In this document: piece by piece, positions 34,097-45,646 of the stretch
How the letters are laid out: every line of letters starts with the position of its first letter
Position numbering within the stretch: the stretch's first letter is position 1
Assembly (NCBI GenBank): GCA_030015575.1
Contig: CM057338.1
Coordinates: forward strand, 833,458,353-833,522,352
Direction of reading: 5' to 3'
DNA from: Agapanthus africanus
Taxonomy: Eukaryota; Streptophyta; Magnoliopsida; Asparagales; Amaryllidaceae
DNA length: 64,000 nt
The notes under the pieces: generated by a model
The model's database searches: none
Told to the model about the DNA's origin: nothing
The model's input: the letters and a program-made list of their open reading frames with translations, nothing else
Made by a program: the position numbers and the translations under genes

Positions 34097-36030
34097 GGAT
34101 CAACTGCGGTGACCTCTCTCAAGGGAGGATGAACAATGTTCTGTCGCTTCATAGGAACATTTCGATCACCAGCCGGCACTACACCCTTGCGATCAAGCAG
34201 CAATCGCTTTTCCTCCCTAATGACGGCACCCATCGAATGTTGGTACCATGCCACGTACACATTCAGGGCTTGCGGAATACAACTCGGTTCGCTGATAAAG
34301 AAGTTAGACCTTGTGTTCAGGCGGATAAAATGATGTAGTGCGCTCTGAGTACCCTCTTCAGTGGCAGCCGGTTTTGCCAAGAAAGCCTCGAGTGGGACGC
34401 CATGATTGTAGCCTAACTGCTAGGCGAAGTGATGTGGGTTATACCTCATAAATAAAGCCGAGTCATTCATATTAAATACAAGAAAGCCCGCCGGATAGAG
34501 TACAGATGAAGAATCTTCCGAGCTTTCAAGACGGAGGCCTCATCTTTTAATATATCCTGCAACGGCAGCACCGTCTTCCCCGATTCCTGGCCGATGGTCA
34601 AACTTTATCAGTAAAGGACATGCCAGCTCCAACCGTATGCGGGCGAAGAATCAAGCCTCTAGCTTCCCGTTGCGTTGGAGTCACAATAGAAGCACCGACC
34701 GGTCGCATGATCCGAGGGAACCTGCACCTGTCATAAAAACCCGGCCTCTTGTGGATGCCAAAGACGCCTAGCACGTGCAACTCGAGCCATGACGTGAAAT
34801 AATGCATCGGGAAATTTACCGACTGCACCCTGTCTCAGTGGTATCAGCTGCCAAGATGAGGCCGTGATACACATGGGCTAACCCAGTGATCCCTACAGCC
34901 ACTTGTATCCCAGCAACCATCCGATGCACAGGATAGAAGACGGACGGCCTCATACGGCATGGGTGCATGGGAAGCGCAAACCAACTTAGCCATAACCCAA
35001 GAAACCCTAAAAAGAACGTTTCTTCGTCAATCCCAGGAGCCGCTAGCTCTGCAAAAGGGATGACCGGGTTATCGGGTAGAAAGAAGCTCTTCTGATCCGC
35101 CTCCGCCGCTGGAAGGTTGCCCAAACCTAAGCCAAAGAAGTCGTCAAGACTGGTGAATTTCTCAACTTCTTCCTTCAATACTTCTGGGCGAAGAAAATCA
35201 GTGATAAAAGCCGTAAAATTAACTCCGCGACCTTCGGATGCAAGAGAGAGGTTCTCATAGATATTCAACACCTTTATCAAACTTAGAAATTGGTGTTGAA
35301 TAGCGTTCTCGGGAGTAAGATCCATTACCACTGATTTGGTGGCGAAAATATACTCATCCGGGGGAAGCAATTACTTATAATGTTCTCCCCTAACGGGTAA
35401 ACCCGAGACCTCTGCAAATTCCTCCAAAGAAATGGAGACTTCTCGATCCGATAGGAGGAAGGTGTGGGTCGGAATGTTCCACTGCTCCAGAAATGCCCTG
35501 ACTCACCATGTAGGAGGTTTAGAATATTGAAACAAAGAAACGTAAACGGCGGGATATAATCCGAGCTTCAGCAACTGTGATTTCTTCGCCAATAAAATAT
35601 ACTGAGCCCACTGCAAAAACCCGGCTGGGTGATGGAGAGTTAGTCCTACATTGTATGGATGTCCCCACGGGCGCGCCTCGCCTTGACAAATGCGTCGTCC
35701 TAGAGTGTCCAAAGACACCAGCGGCTGCACGGGTATTACGGCCATAGAAGGCCGAAGCAGACCCTCTGAAGTCCAGTTGACCTCCTCCACGGCGTAATTT
35801 ATCGGAGGTGCATCTGCATAAGCGATCGCCGAAATATGCTTCGAGGGTGTCGCACAGGAAAAGCTCCGTCGGCCCATGATAATTTGATCATACCATTTAC
35901 CCCATAAATGAAGACTCTTGTGCTCCAGGTCATGGTCTTTGATCAACGCAAAAACCTCTCAGTCTACGGGCGCCTCAGGAAATCCGCCTTCTGAACGGAT
36001 GAACGGAAAAGAAGTGTAGAAAGACATGTC
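34097..36030 (-). pseudogene. antisense ORF of Tat-type element, plant-mobile-domain half
   Basis: Minus-strand open segments at 35503-35946, 34816-35370 and 34097-34380. The region near 35400-35480 reads like the hallmark of the plant mobile domain (PMD, aminotransferase-like): an acidic-residue-then-VSISLEEFAEVSGLPVRG pattern. The flanking Trp/His-rich segments also fit. PMD proteins occur both as host nuclear proteins and in transposable elements. Antisense PMD-bearing ORFs in Tat elements are reported in the literature. It continues at 20964 beyond the copia insertion. The partial unit at 4070-7388 lacks this half. Broken in a few places. Fossil, not reconstructed. Confidence 0.6.
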
Positions 36031-36149
36031 ACCTGCGCGAAAAAGAACAAAAGTCAACCTTTGGTGCTATACTTTAAACTTTGACGCTTGGTACTTTAAA
36101 ATTCATACCGCACTGCAATGCAGTAAAAAGGGGACCAAAGGGGGACCCA

Positions 36150-36760
36150 CAAAATCTAGATGACAGTTCATCATTAATAAAAACAGCCTCATCATTGGAT
36201 GAGGCTATCATTAAATAAGGAAATCCTCAAGAGATTCTCATTAAATGAGAAATCCCTCGGGCAGAGGAGTAAAACTCCCACTGAGAGCAGCGCTCTTCAC
36301 TAGACAGACACTGTCAAAGTCTAATGATGAAGGAATAAAATTCCTCAAGAAAATTCTAAAAGCCTTACTTTGAGAAGATGATGGAATAATCCATCAAAAA
36401 TAAAATTTCAATATGATCTTCAAGATCCATGAACAAACTCTTAAGAGTTCTTCTATATGATCTGAAAGGAGCAAAGCTCCATTAATGGATTAAGAAATCA
36501 TAAGCAAGATCCTTTTAGATTTGTGATTCCAAGAGAGCAAAGCTCTGTTAATAAAACCATAAAAATGATTTTCTTTAGATCAAAGATTTATGATGAGCAA
36601 GGCTCTGTTAATGGGTGAAACCCTAAAAGATGTTTCAAAAAAATTTAATCTTTTACCTAAAAAAATCTGACAGAGTTCTGTCCTTAAGAAAATTCTCAAG
36701 AGGAAGAGCCGCGCTCTGAAGGAGAAAATAAATTTTCAAGAAGGATTGAAGATGAACAGA
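36150..36760. repeat. mini-hairpin array in leader of the antisense ORF
   Basis: A run of short inverted repeats with a constant AAA-type loop and changing arms: GGAGT / ACTCC, GGAAT / ATTCC, GGAGC / GCTCC, AGAGC / GCTCT, and GGGT / ACCC around GAA. Longer ones are AGCCTCATC / GATGAGGCT around ATTG and GATGGA / TCCATC. It lies between the TATA-like box at 36784 and the start of the antisense ORF, so it would be its 5' leader. No gene is seen. Confidence 0.75.
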
Positions 36761-36783
36761 AGTCATCTCAACAGGCCAAGGGT

Positions 36784-36795
36784 CCTATTTATAGG
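36784..36795 (-). promoter_or_regulatory. TATA-like box possibly driving the antisense ORF
   Basis: The minus strand reads CCTATAAATAGG, about 840 bp upstream of the first antisense open segment and about 100 bp outside the LTR. It is itself palindromic, so it could serve either strand. The hairpin-rich leader lies downstream of it on the minus strand. Confidence 0.4.
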
Positions 36796-36879
36796 CACTA
36801 AGTGCCGTTTCAATTCCTCGGTTGATCCAAGAGTGGAGAGACTGCCACCGCTGCACCCACGTGTGGGCCCCGTGAGCAC

Positions 36880-36894
36880 AAGATGGGGGGCATT
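36880..36894 (+). promoter_or_regulatory. polypurine tract before the Tat-type 3' LTR
   Basis: AAGATGGGGGGCATT directly precedes TGTTTCC at 36895. This purine run would prime plus-strand synthesis and confirms the LTR start and plus orientation. Confidence 0.7.
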
Positions 36895-39526
36895 TGTTTC
36901 CCCAATTAGAGCAAAACTCTGTTCAGAATTCAAAATTTGAATTAAAGCAGCGCTTTTATAAGAGCGCTGCGCTACAACTAGCGCACCCCGTGCAAAGCGC
37001 ATAGGCGCTAGCGCTAGATGCGCTATGCTCCAAGTAGCGCACCACGTGCAAAGCACGTGTGCGCTAGCGCTAAGAGCGTTGCGCTCCAAAGTAGCGCACC
37101 ATGGGCAAAGCGCATAAGCGCTACCGCTGGAACTAAATGTTCCTCACCATTGGATTAAATATCCAATGGATATGATTAAATCATCAATTAACAAGAATGA
37201 AATTCTGTTAACTCTTTCCAAACAGAAAAGATTGTGCCCTGAATTTGGAACACCGTTGGATCAATGATCCAATTGTGATTAAAAATCACTAAAATACAGA
37301 ACAGATTCTGTAAAGACGAAATATTTCTCAATCTTGTTAAAAACAAGAAGATTATCTTCTGTAAATCAGAAGCTCTTGGATCAAAGATCCGACGGTGGGG
37401 AAATTCCCAAATCAATTAGAGAAAGGATCTCTTTAACTGATCAAACTGATCAGCTTGCCCTATATAAAGGCCCCAAGACTTCAAGTCTCATGCAGAAAAA
37501 AACTTCCCCAAAAAACTTAGAGAAATTCAAAAGAGCAAGCTCTTGCAAGAAGATTTTTCTTCAAGGTAAGAATGAATGATGATGGATACAGAGATGAAAT
37601 CATCTCATAATTTAAAAAGAAGGATTCACTTCTTTAAAAGATCATAGATCTAAAAAGGCAAAAAGTCTTTCACAAAGAGATCAAAAGATCTCATCATAAA
37701 ATAAAAGAAGAACTTACTTCTCACAGATCATAGATCTATAAGGCTAAAGTCTTTCTCAAAAGAGATCATGAAATCTCATTATAAAAAGAAGGGGAGAATA
37801 ATTCAATTCTCTTAAAGATCATAGATCCATAAAGGCAAAACCTTTCATCAATATAAGAGATTGAAACAAAATAAGAACGGTTGTTCTTAGATCCTAAGAC
37901 AAAGTCTCTTTAAAAGAACATAAATTGTTTCTTAGATCATAAAATTGATCAGATGTGCTTTGCGCTCTTGAACTGCGCTTTTGCACTCTCTGGACTGACG
38001 CTCAGCGCCAAATGCGCCACGTGTCAATCGCGCATGTACTACTTAACAACTAGCGCTTTGCGCTTCTGAAATAGCGCACTGCGCTCATGGGCTGGCGCTC
38101 AGTGTCGAGCGTACCATGTGTCACTCACGTGTGCGCCACTAAACTGAAAGCGTAATGCGCTCATGAACCAACGCTCTGTGCTTATAGACTGGTGCAATGC
38201 GCCCATCATCTGGCGCTTAGCGCCAAGCGCGACACGTGTCCTTCACGTATGCGCCACGTGGCAGAAGCGCACTGCGCTCTTTGACTGGCGCAAAGCGCCA
38301 AGCGCATCATGTGCTGCACCGATAGAACATAAATTGTTCTTTAATAAGCCCAGAGCTATGATGAATGCTCAATATTCAATAGAAGACAAAACATTGTCAA
38401 GATATAAATCAATACTCAGCATTGTTAAAAGGGCCAAGCCTAAATAAAGGCTCAACAGCTCAGGTTAAAATGTTAAACATTTTAACCTGATTGGACTTAG
38501 CCCAAGATTGTCCATAAGTCCTCAATTCATGTTAATTGAGCACATCTGCTCATAAATATTTTAACAGATCTTAGTCCCAAATAGGACTACAGATCTTTCA
38601 ACCAACTCACATCGGTTCAAGGGTACATCTCTGAACTCCTCTGATAATTGTCGTTGTAATCCTTTAACGTCTTCAGAGAGGTGATGGGTCCCGACAACCA
38701 TACATTTCATGGACTATGATGTCCTTAACTTGGACTGTGGGGTCCTTAAGCCCATGGACTATGATGTCCTTAACCTTGACTGTGAGGTCTTTAAACTCAC
38801 GGACTAAGATGTCCTTAACCTGGACTGTGGGGTCCTTAAATTCACGGACTATGATGTTCTTAACCTGGACCACCATGTCCTTAAACTGGTAATGGACCAC
38901 CATGTTCTTAAACTGGTAATGGACCACCATTGTCCTTAAACTGATAATCGACCTCAATGTCCCTAAACTGAACAATAGAGCCCAAATTCTCCCTTGTTGG
39001 ATCTAAATGATCCCGTTAAGTTGATCTTAGTCAAAATTAGACTAATGTATCCTTAACATACGTTTAAGTTGATCTTAGTCTCAAATGTGACTAACGTAAA
39101 CTTAAACCCAACCCCCAAACTCAAACCGAAGAGAATACAGATTTGGACTAATCCACGCCCTATGGGCGACAACATAAATTAGTCTCCGTATACAATCCAC
39201 GGGCTACCAAAAACAAAACAAACACACACGATACGAAGTGACCATCTGGAGAAAGAGAAAGTGGTTACCGCGACGCGGTAGCGTAATTAACTGCAGGGGC
39301 TTGCGCCTACAGGGAAGAGCGTCCCCACAATCAAAAACCCCTCAAACGAGGGGGAATATGACGAAATCTACTACATCGGCCGCATCCGTTTAAACCTTCG
39401 ATACATGGTGCCATAAAACAACTTGGCATCTTCTAAGAGGTGGACGGATAGCACCTATTAGCATCTGCCCCGAAATTCAGGCAAGACGGATCCGCGCGGT
39501 CGCGTCTCCGTGTTTCGGCAGGAATA
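36895..39526 (+). repeat. Tat-type LTR, GCGC subfamily (copy 2)
   Basis: It aligns along its whole length with 7389-10022 and has the same internal order: GCGC block 36948-37135, TATA box TATATAAA at 37461-37468, mini-hairpin leader 37550-37950, second GCGC block 37955-38315, 45-bp repeats 38708-38950, U5 about 39030-39526. Differences are scattered substitutions and small indels. Confidence 0.88.
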
Positions 39527-39531
39527 GATTC

Positions 39532-39549
39532 TGGCACGCCAGGTGGGAC
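39532..39549 (+). promoter_or_regulatory. primer-binding site after Tat-type LTR copy 2
   Basis: TGGCACGCCAGGTGGGAC, 5 bp after the LTR end. It shows that this LTR also acts as a 5' LTR for the gag that follows, so units are joined head to tail through a shared LTR. Confidence 0.6.
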
Positions 39550-39675
39550 CTTTTCCTCTTTCTACTCCACACTTCGTGTGTCGTGTTTCGCGAACAAGTC
39601 GCGGTTTGACATGGTTGCCCTGGATTCGAGGTACTAAGATTCGGTGTCTTACTCCGTGCAGAAAACAGAAGATCA

Positions 39676-40752
39676 ATGGCTTCAATCTGCACTAACTACA
39701 ACTGCAACTCTCACTCCGTCCTGTCTGAAGGAGTGACTTACGGGCCCCAAGCGGCCTCCATTTTCATAATGCCGGTGGAACAGGTGACTCAAGCCACCGC
39801 TGGGCTATTCTTCGGGACCATAATCCCACCAACGAGCTTCAGCGCTCCTATGCCATCTCAAGAAGCTCCAAAGAAGTCGGTCTTCGATCGGCTTACCACT
39901 ACCACGGCCCCTCTCAATTGGTCGTCCAATTCCAAGTCTACTGCATCAGTCTTCGACAGGATGAGCCTGAGCTCGAGTGGGCCCGTGAAGAAACCTGCGA
40001 TACCTGAAGCGGCCATCCCAAAACGGATAGCCATCCCTGATCCAGTGAAAGAAGTCGTCAAAGCGTCTTCTCATGCTAAAAGATCAGTCTTTGCAAGACT
40101 GGCTGCTCCGACTCCCGTTCCAGGCGAAATCGCCAAGGCTGCTCCACCTGTCCGAAAGCCTGCCTTCGATAGATTGGCCATCCCTACTCAACGGATATCA
40201 GTCTTTGACAGGCTAGCACCAATAACAACCTCTCCTCAAAGCAGGGGGCAGGACGAAACTCATCCAACAGCGGAGGTGATTCCGGCCGCACAACATGCTC
40301 GACGTCGCCACTGGCGCCGAGTGAGGAAAGCTGGGGGCAAATCCCCATCTGGACTTACCCCATCAGCTCCAACGGTGGAAATCGATGCTGCTGTTCCAAC
40401 TGGGAACAGCTTTGAACTACTTAACAAGGTGCGCCAGAACTCGCCAACTGTCGTGCTGAAGAAATCTCCTCCACCTGTAGAGAATGCCCTAAAGACAAAG
40501 CTGGAACAGCTCCCTCAACGGCTGTCCTTTAAAATTTACAAGGTCAGGCGTCAAGTCCGAGACTCGGTGATTGATTAAGATTACTCTCGCCGACAGAAAA
40601 GGATGAAAGTTCAGCGAGAAGATGACCACCCTGTCATGCCCCAGAAGGCGACAGCTGTTTGGGTGCCCACTGCAACGGCCCCCTCAACCTCGACTGCTCA
40701 CAAGAAGAGAAGACCGGAGAAAATCCCTGAGTCTGCGACGAATCGCAAGACC
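39676..40752 (+). CDS. Tat-type gag, N-terminal part with VFDRL repeats
   Basis: An open segment of 300 codons (39676-40578) followed by more gag-like sequence to 40752, where it stops abruptly against a different LTR fragment. It is the best-preserved copy of the gag N-terminus. The motif [S/A]-V-F-D-R-L and variants occur five times (SVFDRL, SVFDRM, SVFARL, AFDRL, SVFDRL), spaced about 30-55 residues apart in Pro/Ser/Ala-rich, Lys-containing sequence. The capsid core and zinc knuckles seen at 11496-13600 are absent here. It is a truncated part of a broken element. Confidence 0.65.
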
Positions 40753-42290
40753 AAATTCAGGCAAGACGTTTTGTCTTCCCAGTTTTCGGTGGTAAACAGA
40801 TATATAGAAGGACGCACAGAGAGGGAGAGACATACAGAGACCACAGAAAGCTTAAAAAAACAACAACATAGAATTCAATTCTCGAGAAAGGAGAAGACTT
40901 TTCTCCTCCTAAAAACACTAGGTAAAAAAGAAGAAGAGATCAAAAACATCTCCTTTACCTAACATATCTAAGAGTTTAACCCTTCTCAAAAAACTTAGTT
41001 CTTTATCTCGATCTGAGATCCACAAGGCAAGTCTCCCTAAAGTTGAGAATTTAATTCTCATCGGGAAGATTTTGTTCTTAAGAATCAAAGATTCAGGGAA
41101 GAAGAAGGTGGGACATGAAAACATGGAGTCCATAGTACTCCAGAAACTTAGTTCCTTTAAACCGAGAACTTAGTTCTTTAAAAACTCAACCTAAAATCCT
41201 CAAATATAGTGACTTTAGCGAGCGTTAATGGTCAAAGCACCATTGATAGAGGTTTAACCTCTCTGAAAATATTAACAGAGATTTAATCTCTAAAATTGAT
41301 AAAAGGAAAAAGACTAGCGCCTCACGTACTTCCCACGTGGGCGCCCCTTTTAACAGCGCCCAGCGCCTCATGTGAAAGACACGCGGGCGCCTAAAACAGA
41401 AGGCCAGCGCCCAGCGCCTCACTTGAAAGACACGCGGGCGCTGAACAAAAGTGCATAGCACTTCGGAAACAGCCAAAAAGGCTGAGTGCTTAGCGCTCAT
41501 TGGGCGGCGCCCGTGGCTGAATGCATCACATGTCATATATGTGAGCGTCAGAGGTCAAATAAGTGCTTAGCAGTTCGGCATGAAAGAAAATAGGCTGAAC
41601 AAACAGAGCCCAAATAAGTGCCTAGCACTTTTAAAATAAAATAAAAGACTAAGCAGACCAAGCCCCAAATTGGCTAGGTCTCTGAAGTCTTTCCTGCGGC
41701 CGAGCCCAAATGCTCTGTTGTTGGATCTGAAATAAAAATGATTCTCAAAATCTTGCCATGTTGATCTTAGTCTCAAATTGGACTAACGTTTCCTTACTCA
41801 AAAACAAAGTGAGCTCCAAATGCTCATATATATTTAAGTTGATCTTAATCTCAAACTAGATTAACGGTCCTTAAATGAAACCAAGTCCAAATCTAAAAAT
41901 ATACGGATTTGGACTAATCCACGCCCTACGGGCGACGACATAAATTAGTCTTCATATACAATCCACGGGGAACCAAAACCAAAACAAAGCATACACACGA
42001 CATGAAGTGAACTGCCGGAGTAGGAGAAAGTGGTTTTCGCAATGCAGTAACGTAATTAACTGCAGGGACTTGCGCCTGCAGAGAAGAGCGTCCCCACAAT
42101 CAAATACCCCTCATAAAACAAGGAGGGATCTGACAAACTCTGCTACAGCGGCCGCATCTGTCCAAACATCCGATATATGGTTCTATAAATCAACTTGGTA
42201 TCTTCGGAAAAGTGGATGGATAAATCCAAATTCAGGCAAGACGATCCATCCCAGTTCATCTCCATTTTCGACGGTAAATACGCATGTTGC
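40753..42290 (+). repeat. diverged Tat-type LTR fragment
   Basis: The conserved U5 block (ATACGGATTTGGACTAATCC to the end near 42290) matches 9630-10022 and 39125-39526. The sequence before it has the family style (TATA-like TATATAGA at 40801, then mini-hairpins such as AGAGGTT / AACCTCT, GAGATT / AATCTC, GAGAAT / ATTCTC) but a third vocabulary with GGCGCC-like words at 41310-41550. The word AAATTCAGGCAAGACG occurs at both edges (40753 and 42229), suggesting the fragment joined the gag end through this short homology. Confidence 0.65.
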
Positions 42291-43933
42291 GCGTACACTT
42301 ACATGCCGGCTCACACATCAACATCGGTAATTTCCATGCCACGTACACATTAGAAACCATTACTTCACTCGTACAACTTGATAACTTGTAGCTTAATAGT
42401 ATTTCTTAGCATTCATGATCTCACATGCTAGTTTAGGTATTGCATTTCTTACTTAGATGCCACATTCATTTATATATACATTCTGTTTATGCACTATAGA
42501 TTGGCTCTATGCCGGTATCCATTGTTTCATTATTGACTCATGATTATGAGATTTCGGTTTTTATGAGATTTCTGGATTTAGGAAACCACATATGAATTTT
42601 GAAAACTTATGATCAATTTAAAGGAAAAATGCGGGTTTTCTTGATATGATGTGTGGCGTCCACCATGAGTTTTCTCAGTTCTTGAGCTATATGTAAACCC
42701 GATTCAAAGAGAGAAGAGGCACCGTTTGCGGGTATATGGTGGACCTGGTACGGTACTCCGGAGTAAGAAGATCGTATAAAAAGACGTTGAGCCCGGAAGG
42801 GGAGTACTACCGACCGGTGATAGTTTGGCACGGCGGATATCCGGAGGATACCGACCGGACTCGTATGATCAGATTAGATATGGGGCTGATCCGATGAGAC
42901 AGAGCCCGAGATATGAGAATTATGTGTCACTGCTGGACATTGTTTTTATGATGTTTTCGAGTTTCGATCCTGGGCACTCAAGTTTTATCATGATTTGGTG
43001 TGTCGTTGATGGACACACGTTGGATGATACATTTATACTCATACATATATTTTACATACAACATGGTACCACCTTATGACATGGATACGAGTATATTGGT
43101 ATTACACTTATGCTTATACTATTATCCTTGTTACCACCTGATGTTACTATATTATTATTATATTACTGTATGATCTAGGAGATCGTCATACATTCGGTTT
43201 CTACCCAGTGATGTCTTCTACTCACGAGTTGGTAAATCACTCCTGTTGTGCCACAGTTTTCTTGCAGGTTTGACCGCACAGGTTCCGTAGCGGCTTTGCT
43301 GGCATACCGCTTTTTTTTGGGTGATTGCTTTGGTAGATGGGGTACACTTGCATTATGAACACCATTTGTACTTGTATATTTATTCAGTTGTATCTAATAA
43401 AAGCTCCATCAACCAGACTATGTATATTTAGTAGGCTTAGAAACCACCGTTTGTATATTTTTTTGGACTTAAAGTCACGCTCATGTATATATCCTTATTT
43501 CTGGTTTCTTGATGATGTTTGGTTTTTCTTTATTTTCATTCTATGTTTAATCTTCGCCTTTGGCGTCATATATCTTTATTGCGTGGTTGTATTTCCGCCT
43601 AATGGCGAAGAGCTAGCTCCCGCTTGGGGATGTCTTTTATTATTGCTTGTATTGCTTTCGGATTAAAATTTACAAAGGTGGTGCTGCCCAAATTTCAAAT
43701 GAAAAAAATACTTTAACTACGATATATAATCCACTTGTGTTTTATATAATATTACTTATGTTTTTAAGAAAGAACCTGATTTTATTAAACCGTTATTTCA
43801 AAACTCCACCTCCACTATTTTCCCTAAAAGGTTTAGATTTCTGGGATTTTGGCTTACTTGAATTAGGTGGGGTCCTGTAGACTTCACGTGATTCAAGTGC
43901 CAGTCACGTGTCTTTTCCGGGTCGTGAAAAAGT
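42291..43933 (+). repeat. probable decayed LTR ahead of an iMet-type primer site
   Basis: An AT-rich stretch that ends at a TGGTATCAGAGCG site and contains a polyadenylation-type word in CTAATAAAAGC (43396), as plant LTRs often do. The left border is not clear and typical TG..CA ends were not found. Short open frames have no recognisable domain. It may be a Ty3/gypsy chromovirus-type LTR. The family is uncertain. Confidence 0.4.
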
Positions 43934-45646
43934 TGGTATCAGAGCGTTAGGTTTAACCTTGGTTAGAGTCTAGGTTTGACTATGCGGGGTCTAGGGCGTA
44001 TGTATATTTCGGAACCTAGGCTTGACCTTACGGAACTTAAACTTGACTGAGGGGGTATTAGAACCGAACTTTCGTCACGAAAGTTGACCTTGGTTGATGG
44101 TGTAGGTAACTTAAGTAGAGTGACGTACCGTGTGTATGTTCCGCGGCATAATTACGATATGCTACTCCGCTTAAGTAGCCTTAGGATGTACATTTTTTAG
44201 GCACTGTATTTCTATTCGTTCCTATGATCTATCATCATCGATATCGGACCTTAGTTAGACTAGCAGAGAGAGCTGCGGCTTGAGATGCGGTCAGAGCGAT
44301 CTCGTCGGGGACGAGGACCGACCAGGATATATTCCGGTGTCGTACGAATGCATTGTTTTATTTTTCTACTAAGATTTCTTATCAACACGAACGTTCGGAC
44401 CTGCACCAGATGACCGGGCTATTGCTAGGTGCCAGCCAAATCGTGAAGACTATTAAGATACCATCTACTCCAGAAGATTTATGTGTTGTCTACCGTGCAG
44501 AAAGATGAACCAGCTAGCACTGGGATTGACCAGATGTCGCCTCCAGAGTTTGCATAGTTGAGACCACATGAGTTTGCGGACAAGGATGTGACAGAAGATC
44601 ACTAGTCACCCTTGGATAAGTAACTAGAACATTTTGTTCATTTAGATGCTCTGATGCGAGGTCATCATATTGACTAGATTCAGCTAGAAAGGAACCTCAT
44701 TCAGACGTATGGTGAGTCGATTGAGAGAGGACGAGCAAAACCATATTACTCCAATGAATTGGATGAGTTCCCGCGGGCGTAATTGGCTAGATGCCTTCTA
44801 TAGAGCATTGGAGATGCTGAGTGCGTAGCTTCGAAAGAGTCTCTGGATATGACTATAGCCAATTAGAACGCAGTGCACACAGCTACGAAGAAATGATTCC
44901 AAATTTGTCCATATTGAAGGGAAGTGGAGTAAGAGGTTCGTGCGAGATTTTAACGAGTTTTCGTTCCACACCGTTGATGTCAGAGGTTTGCTACGTATGC
45001 ATAGGTATTGGATGCAGCCATAATTCCATAGGAAGGTCATGATGAGAATGCAGCTGTCCTGTATCGAGAAATGGATTAAGTAAAGAGTGCCAATTTTCGG
45101 GCAGTTCGGCAGAAATGAGATTGGAAGAGACCCCGACAGGATCTTTCTGGAATACTACATGATAAAGATTTGGACCCAGGATCGGTTGTATCACACATAC
45201 TCAGTGGGCCAGAGACTGCCATCATTGACGTAATACATTACGAGTGATCATGTTAATTGGCCAGGAGATGTTCAGATAAGTGTCTGAACGGGACTGTATT
45301 GTCGCCACTCCCTAACGGGTTGTCGAGCCGAAGAGCCGTACAACTGGTATTCTACAAAGAGAAAATAGGACCTAAAAGCAGAGGACGCCAGACAGTGGGC
45401 ACGAGGAAAGTAGATATTCTTGATTTGCCACCCTTGGGTGCACCGGCACTTTTCGACATTGAAGTAGGTGTACCTCAATATCAGTTATTTATGAGCTGCG
45501 TCTTGGTAATTCGGATATCGCGTTTTCATCGTTTTGATTTTGGCATTTTGAGGATTTCCTTTCATGATTGATAATTCCTATGTGCACCACAGTTGCACTT
45601 GATTCGTATTTTATGTATCAGTTGTACTGATTTTTGTTTTTATGCA
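43934..45646 (+). mobile_element. primer site and decayed 5' internal part of an LTR element
   Basis: TGGTATCAGAGCG at 43934-43946 resembles the initiator Met tRNA site. The following 1.7 kb have no long frame. Scattered short peptides suggest a broken gag but I could not match a family. It ends where the tRNA-Asp-primed element starts at 45647. Confidence 0.4.

Larger units (their letters stand above)
7389..39526 (+). mobile_element. Ty3/gypsy Tat-type element, LTR to LTR, lacking pol
   Basis: It is bounded by two LTRs of nearly equal length (2634 and 2632 bp) starting TGTTTCC and ending GGGAACA or GGAATA. Inside are a primer site, gag (10172-13857), a 4.6-kb repetitive spacer, and an antisense ORF on the minus strand (18470-36030) with a plant mobile domain. 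A copia element of 13,132 bp is inserted at 20965-34096, so the element itself is about 19.0 kb. No protease, reverse transcriptase, RNase H or integrase signature was found where pol should lie, so it resembles non-autonomous gag-bearing elements. The LTRs differ at scattered positions, so this element is clearly older than the copia insertion. Broken. Confidence 0.75.
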
